From Chrysaora quinquecirrha (Eukaryota > Cnidaria > Scyphozoa > Semaeostomeae > Pelagiidae): DNA of 64,000 nt. The position numbers and the translations under genes are program-made. Under the pieces are notes generated by a model. The model was given only the letters and a program-made list of their open reading frames with translations. It did no database searches and had not been told where the DNA came from. Where the stretch lies: assembly GCA_014526335.1 (NCBI GenBank), contig JACTAT010000158.1, positions 62,001-126,000 on the forward strand. Reading direction: 5' to 3'. Of the stretch, positions 59,101 through 64,000 are shown one piece after another (within the stretch, counting starts at the first letter, position 1; every line of letters begins with the position of its first letter).

Positions 59101-60647
59101 CATCACAAGGAATGCAGCAAATTCAGACATGTACAGAGAGTCATCAAATCGGCTCGTGTTCAAAGAAAGGTACAGGGTTTTTATTATTGCAAACAACCAT
59201 CCTTCTTAAACATCCATTTCTGTAACGTTTCTTCGCATTTTTCTGACACTCTTGAAACAATGCTTCAAAATCACAGAAATCTCTCTTTTACTTAGATGCA
59301 AGAAAAGTGGAGAACTCAGTTCACATGCAAAGAGTAATGTCATCTTGTCCGACCAACAAGAAGGCAGCACTGTTGTTTAGAGAGAGCAATTTTTCAACGA
59401 CAAATAACAACATCCAGAAATATAACACAGCTGTATCCCCATCTGGTTCATCTATTGATGGTTTGTTCTTGTTTTATATTGGCTTCTTGTATTTATCATT
59501 TGGTTGATAGTAATGCTGGTAGGCTGGCAATGGTATAATGATAGCCACTGCAACTGGCAGTGATACTGCCTCTTGCACTGCTACAAATATTGTTATTGCC
59601 AATGTAACAATTGTACACATAGTGCTACAAATATTGTTATTGCCAATGTAATTGGCACTGGTATCGCTCTCGTTTTTATTGGCTTCTTGTATTTGTTAAT
59701 GGTATTACTATTCACTTCTTCTTTCTTTACAATATATCTTTTCTATTCTTCTTCGTTTTTATGTTTCTTCCGTTTTCTTTCTTCCTTTTCTTCTTGTTCG
59801 TTTTTTCTTCAGTTCTATTTCTCCTTTCTTTTACTTCTTTTTCTATTTTTCTACTTTCTTTTTCTTTCCTCTTTGTTCTTTCTTTCTACACGTCACCTTC
59901 ATCGCCTTCTTTTACCCGCCACTGCAGCTTGGCTAGCGTGGTTCTTCTCGTTTGTAATTTAGTTGTGTTGCTCCTGGCGATGTTTTTATATTCTTTCAAT
60001 TCCTTTTAGATGCAGCATCCTGCGATTCTTTTATGAGTTTTTCAAGCCCAACACTATCAACTCCAAAACAACGTAAGAACAACATGACTACACCTATTCC
60101 TTCAAGATCCACACCAACATTATCAACGCCTAAGAATTCAAGACTGATCTTAGAAGAATGGCTGAAAACAACACCTAGTCCTTCGACAGCAAACGTGAGT
60201 CCAGCTGCTGAAACAGCGCCCACGAGACGTGTTTTATCAGAGCAAAACAGAGCTGGAAGTGCTTCAGCAAGTCACACGTCAAAACGAAAGATTGTATTAT
60301 GTGTCAGGCCTTCAACGGTTGACCAAAAATCAAAGAGAAAGCCACGAAAATCAACTACATCAAATACAAGAAAGTCCGCTGCTAAGAGAAAACTCGAGGA
60401 CGATAACAAAGAAAACCCTCCGATTAAATCTATAAAACTAGCATTTTCTAATGCCCGGTGTTCCCCAAAATCAAATAATGACAATAACAAGTCACCAAAT
60501 ACAAGAAGAGAGCAAGGAGCTACATCGAAAAGTAGGGACATATCAGGGAACATTGTTAAAGATATCTTGGAACATGTTGATGAATCTGCGAATATGAATG
60601 CATCGAATGATGACGAAAGGTCTCCTGATAAAAGCAATGAAGTTTAA
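51646..60647 (+). CDS. DTL: DTL/CDT2, CRL4 ubiquitin ligase substrate receptor (interrupted)
   Basis: Exons with matching phases: 51646-51706, 52542-52618, 52798-52834, 53376-53471, 53833-53894, 54875-about 54889 (broken), then 56650-56830, 57524-57695, 58293-58428, 58853-58890, 59096-59169, 59296-59460 and 60010-60647 (stop). CDT2 is the WD40 receptor that brings PCNA-bound substrates such as CDT1, p21 and SET8 to CUL4-DDB1. Signatures are MAVPPFTAKFS, SAHSNAVFDIAWVG, SVTAVVFQDENIIISSGA, GSIKMWDIRKSY, YSSLILDSTSSRLFA, STFYIKSALSPDDRF and VTSVAWCPTDISK, then a basic serine-rich tail with LILEEWLKTTPSPS, like human SIRNWVTRTPSSS. About 583 residues are found, against 730 in human. About 80-100 residues (rest of one WD repeat and the next) are absent between 54889 and 56650, where a transposon-like element sits. 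No clear C-terminal PCNA-binding box was seen. The start at 51646 is the first of two close ATGs; 51625 is also in frame. Confidence 0.92.
54890..56535. mobile_element. 1.65-kb inverted-repeat element inside a DTL exon
   Basis: The left end GGTCCACTTCCATAAGAAC-T-TATATACCATGTG is matched by the reverse complement of the right end with 2 mismatches over about 40 bases. Inside both ends, CCCTTTTCTCTGA phrases recur in opposite senses. It contains an (AT)n run at 56145-56181. Frames of 87 (plus) and 182 (minus) codons at 55505-56053 resemble no transposase. It begins right after CTCACAGCATCTGGG, which encodes LTASG of DTL. The sequence following its right end does not resume the DTL exon, and no target duplication was found. 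Confidence 0.8.
56885..57461. mobile_element. Diverged relative of the 42813-43444 element
   Basis: Shares, in the same order, AAACGTCAAAAACAGGCCGA, GGCGGAATATGAACCCAGAT-GCA, TCAGCTTACGGGATACAGCTG, CCGGCTTTTTGGTTTTATGT-GGACAG and a right end of CCGTTGTTCGTCGCATTTT. It lies in a DTL intron. Confidence 0.7.
58530..58709. mobile_element. Fold-back element, left half (CCACCACAGT family)
   Basis: Starts CACGCTAGCGAATCTATACG, followed by CACTACTGTGGTGGTA and TTGCGTACTGTTGTGGATAA, then the family centre (GATACGAAATCATAGCAAAA in inverse sense). The right arm is missing. It lies in a DTL intron. Confidence 0.75.
59500..59690. repeat. Short GCTACAAATATTGTTATTGCCAA repeats in a DTL intron
   Basis: Two copies of GCTACAAATATTGTTATTGC-CAATGTAA at about 59579 and 59625, plus CTGCAACTGGCAGTGATACT. 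They resemble the 36-bp minisatellite at 61.9-62.4 kb (ATTGCCAATACCACTGGCAC). Confidence 0.6.
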
Positions 60648-61078
60648 AAATGCTGAATGTTTATTTCAATGGTGTGTGCGTTCAGATAGTTTGGAACGAA
60701 GGGAAGCGTTCCATGACAACGGCTAAGAGATCTTCGTTTGTTCACTTTTTAGGCCCTCGATCTTTTGTGTATAAAAGAGGCATAAAAACAGTGATAAACA
60801 TCTGTGATAACCTTCAATCCAGACAATGAGCTTTTGCCGTTCTTATTACGGCCGTGCATGTTGCTTTTCCTCGTTTTGGCAATACGTGTTTAACCTCTCT
60901 ACTGGCGTTGTGCTGAGCACTCAAACTGAGAAATCTTAACGAAAATGTGAAGTTAAGAAGACGATTTCGAATCACGATGTAAACTATAGTTAAAATCCGC
61001 AAATACGAAAACTCATTTTTCGAAATGAGGCTGTTCAGTTTCTTAGCAGTTCAACAGTATCTTATCGTAAGGGCTGGG
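60648..61078. other. DTL 3' flank
   Basis: Non-coding. It probably holds the DTL 3' untranslated region; the nearest AATAAA is near 61229, beyond the small MITE, so the transcript may extend there. Confidence 0.4.
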
Positions 61079-61200
61079 TAGACACAAATCTCTGTTATGC
61101 TCCTTAGAATTGATAGGTCGCTTATAACAGAGCTCCTGAGCTGCCCTGAGCAACAACAACAGCAACTACAGCGAGGGGAGGGACTGTTGTAGCCAGTCTA
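61079..61200. mobile_element. TAGAC...GTCTA MITE with 9-bp target duplication
   Basis: 122 bp starting TAGACACAAATCTCTG and ending GGGACTGTTGTAGCCAGTCT-A. A perfect 9-bp direct repeat AGGGCTGGG lies at 61070-61078 and 61201-61209. It contains CAACAACAACAGCAACTAC. Same family as 32137-32301 and 40619-40750. Confidence 0.87.
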
Positions 61201-61860
61201 AGGGCTGGGATAATCTGTCACGGTTTTTGAATAAACGTAAAAATTTCTTCATGATAAAGCATCCACACATTAAGATACGTAAAATTAGATCATTTTGATT
61301 GTTTTTATCATGAAATTGTAAGAAAAACTCAGCCTGCAGTTTCTTATATGTTGCTTTCTTATATGCGGGTTTTTATTTTATGTGAAGTCTGAAGCATTTT
61401 ATTAATTTATTAGTAGACTCAAGTCTGTCGTTTTAAATATATCAAATCTTATCTTTTGATGAGATAGTGGCATAATCTAAATCTATCATTAGACGATAGG
61501 CAATAGCAATTGCTAACGTGAGATTACAAATATTTCCAAATATGTAGGTGTCCAGATGTCTCATCGATCTTTTAACCTTTGCCTATTGAAATATTATAGA
61601 GCGAACGATGGAAGATCAATGTACAACACGTAACTTGTCATTTCTCATTTGTCAGTTTCCGATAAGTCGCTAGATGTGATTTTTTCCTTTTAGCTTGAAT
61701 TTTCCATTCTTCGTTTGCTTGTTGTAGTTAAAATATAACAAGATTTTATTTTGAATAAATGGAATATGATGTGATTAGAATTATCTGCTTATTTCTTCCA
61801 TGACCACTCCTACTACTTCGACCAATGCCTGTTAAAACAGCTTATGACATGATACTGCCT
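61201..61860. other. Non-coding stretch, no gene recognised
   Basis: AT-rich, with AATAAA-like signals near 61229 and 61754. No exon was seen. Confidence 0.5.
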
Positions 61861-61899
61861 CTCTTTACTGGCTCTGGTGCTCGCGCCAGTAATCTGTAT

Positions 61900-62400
61900 A
61901 GTAATCTATTTCCAATACTGCTGGCACTGGTACTACTTCGGCTATTGGAACTCCTACTGGACCTGGTACTCCTTCTGCTATTGCCAATACCACTGACACT
62001 GGAAATCCTACTGCTATTGCCAATACCACTGCCACTGGCACTCCTTCTGCTATTGCCAATACCACTGACACTGGTACTCCTACTGCTTTTGCCTACACCA
62101 CTGGCACTGGTATTCCTTCTGCTATTGCCAGTACCACTGGCACTGGTACTCCTTCTGCTATTGCAACTCCTGCTGGACCTGGAACTCCTACTACTATTGC
62201 CAATACCACTGGCACTGGAACTCCTACTGCTATTGCCAATACCACTGGCACTTGTACTCCTGCTATTGCCAATACTACTCCAACTGGTACTCCTACCAAT
62301 TTTATCACTGCTACTGGAATTGATGGTAGCATTCAAAATGCTACTTGAACTGACACTCACTGTTACTGCTATTGCAACTGCTACTGGCACTGCCACTCGT
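61900..62400. repeat. 36-bp minisatellite
   Basis: About 13 units built on CTATTGCCAATACCACTGGC-ACTGGTACTCCTACTG. Because the unit is a multiple of three, it is open on both strands (Leu/Pro-rich on plus, Ser/Gly-rich and Val/Ala-rich on minus). No start context, splice sites or domain support a protein. Confidence 0.9.
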
Positions 62401-62421
62401 CTTGCTATTGTCCATCCTTAA

Positions 62422-62966
62422 AGACCTCTTCATTGGCTATTTTCATTATCGCGTACATAACACTAAACGTGCATATTTCGCATTTAACTTTTAAACAGTT
62501 GGTGAGAGTCTCGGTTTAATAAACGATAACTTAAACTCGCCTAGTATAATGAACAATGGAAGTACCCCATGGCCGACCAAGCAACACGTTTCACAACAAA
62601 AATATTTAACAGTTACTGTAGGTGACCGATCACAGTTTACTGTAGGTGAACGACCAGCAATGCAATTCAATGGCGGTAGTCATAACTAACCGAATTGTCT
62701 CGTTAAATGGTTTCATAAGAGACACCTGTTATCTAGTAATCAATATAGGTAAAGGATGTAAAGTAAAAACACTGTGTGATGATGATGACCATGTTTATAC
62801 TTTAACATTTAACTGCGTTTGCACATCTAACTGCAAAAGCTATTAAGGACCTTAGTCTATTAGAAGCGCTTTTGTTCTAAGGAAGAATTGCCTTGAAAGA
62901 ACCCACAAGAAAAGATATATAGTGGGCTGAAATTACAGGTAATCACGTGATTAAAACCAGCTGTCT
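62422..62966. other. Non-coding stretch before the gap
   Basis: The only repeat noted is a short one, ACTGTAGGTGAACGACCAGC-like, at 62615-62660 (two near copies of TACTGTAGGTGA-C-GA). No gene was seen. Confidence 0.45.
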
Positions 62967-63466
62967 NNNNNNNNNNNNNNNNNNNNNNNNNNNNNNNNNN
63001 NNNNNNNNNNNNNNNNNNNNNNNNNNNNNNNNNNNNNNNNNNNNNNNNNNNNNNNNNNNNNNNNNNNNNNNNNNNNNNNNNNNNNNNNNNNNNNNNNNNN
63101 NNNNNNNNNNNNNNNNNNNNNNNNNNNNNNNNNNNNNNNNNNNNNNNNNNNNNNNNNNNNNNNNNNNNNNNNNNNNNNNNNNNNNNNNNNNNNNNNNNNN
63201 NNNNNNNNNNNNNNNNNNNNNNNNNNNNNNNNNNNNNNNNNNNNNNNNNNNNNNNNNNNNNNNNNNNNNNNNNNNNNNNNNNNNNNNNNNNNNNNNNNNN
63301 NNNNNNNNNNNNNNNNNNNNNNNNNNNNNNNNNNNNNNNNNNNNNNNNNNNNNNNNNNNNNNNNNNNNNNNNNNNNNNNNNNNNNNNNNNNNNNNNNNNN
63401 NNNNNNNNNNNNNNNNNNNNNNNNNNNNNNNNNNNNNNNNNNNNNNNNNNNNNNNNNNNNNNNNNN
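62967..63466. other. Assembly gap (500 N)
   Basis: Exactly 500 unknown bases, a conventional scaffold gap of possibly arbitrary length. Confidence 0.99.
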
Positions 63467-63498
63467 AGATCAAATATTGTTTGTCAACCATTTGAAAT

Positions 63499-63863
63499 TA
63501 CACTCTTTTTCTTTTATAAGAACAATTTTATAAGAACACGAGCCTGGATTTTACCCAGATTTTAAGAACAAATTAAGAACAAGCTGAGGCTGGCCCTTTA
63601 AAAAGCGCTAAGAATATCAGCTAAATATGTAAGCCAGACAGTCAAACTGAACATAAAAGCAAGCAAACAAAGAAATAGACAAGATTGCTGCATTTTCACA
63701 CAAACCTAATACCACCCTAGACTTTCATTAAGAAATATAGATATCTAAGTAACCAAGGAATCAAGAACAGATTAAGAACATTTCAGGCTCAAAAAGGGCA
63801 AAATCTTGAGAACAGCCAGCCTCGATCAAAACTTCCTGGTTCTTATAAAAGAAAAAGAGTGTA
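63499..63863. mobile_element. MITE with TTATAAGAAC ends, copy 2
   Basis: The left TACACTCTTTTTCTTTTATA-AGAAC is matched by the reverse complement of the right GTTCTTATAAAAGAAAAAGA-GTGTA. The 5'-TA and TA-3' borders fit Tc1/mariner-type insertion. It shares internal sequence with 30702-31051. No open frame. Confidence 0.83.
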
Positions 63864-64000
63864 ACTTATCAAGCAATGTTTGAACGTTATATCACGTCAG
63901 TAATTATTGCTTTTCGAGCCAAATACGTAGCACAAAGTTTCTGAAAAGAAAGTTTCTCAAAAGCATTCTTGCTTTGGTTTATACAAGCAAAAATTATTTT

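Noticed and set aside
61825..62421. 198- and 184-codon frames rich in Leu/Pro or Ser/Gly
   Set aside because: They are open only because the 36-bp repeat is a multiple of three; no splice or start context.
62943..63495. Frames across the run of N
   Set aside because: They consist of unknown bases only.

Overview
This is animal nuclear DNA. It is AT-rich, its genes are split by GT-AG introns, and its intergenic space is dense with satellites, MITE-like elements and SINEs. Fibrinogen-domain, CCDC85, cornichon-4, BLOC1S2 and DTL/CDT2 homologues are all recognisable. The short introns, the kinds of repeats and the protein styles suggest a cnidarian, most likely an anthozoan such as a stony coral. 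That assignment is inference; no species marker was seen.

Layout. From 1 to about 12.1 kb there is no gene: a short tandem repeat, two copies of an element with hairpin ends, and a satellite of about 196 bp with a higher-order pattern, about 7 kb in all and split by one of the element copies. From 13.4 to 18.3 kb lies the 3' part of a minus-strand gene for a fibrinogen-related (lectin-like) protein, with a 300-bp GAT/ATC microsatellite in its last intron. From 18.3 to 23.2 kb are repeat modules and two adjacent satellites (79-bp and 110-112-bp units) that share sub-motifs. From 26.8 to 37.3 kb is a minus-strand CCDC85-family gene whose introns hold many mobile-element copies. From 37.3 to 43.5 kb I find no gene. 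From 43.5 to 45.1 kb are three exons of a minus-strand CNIH4 gene. Then come a 29-bp minisatellite (47.7-48.6 kb), a complete plus-strand BLOC1S2 gene (48.7-51.1 kb) and, 0.5 kb further on, the plus-strand DTL (CDT2) gene (51.6-60.6 kb). A 36-bp minisatellite (61.9-62.4 kb), a 500-base assembly gap and one more MITE close the window.

The genes do not form a pathway. CNIH4 (ER cargo export), BLOC1S2 (lysosome-related organelle and lysosome positioning), DTL (CRL4 ubiquitin ligase substrate receptor), CCDC85 (coiled-coil, junction/transcription adaptor) and the secreted fibrinogen-related protein are separate transcription units.

Most notable: (1) the WD40-coding part of DTL is broken exactly where a 1.65-kb element with matching inverted ends begins, and the following 80-100 residues are not found. 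(2) Three insertions of one small MITE family have perfect 9-bp target duplications. (3) A 29-bp minisatellite with its own higher-order period ends about 30 bp before the BLOC1S2 start codon. (4) The satellites and the hairpin-ended element at the left end form an unusual nested structure.
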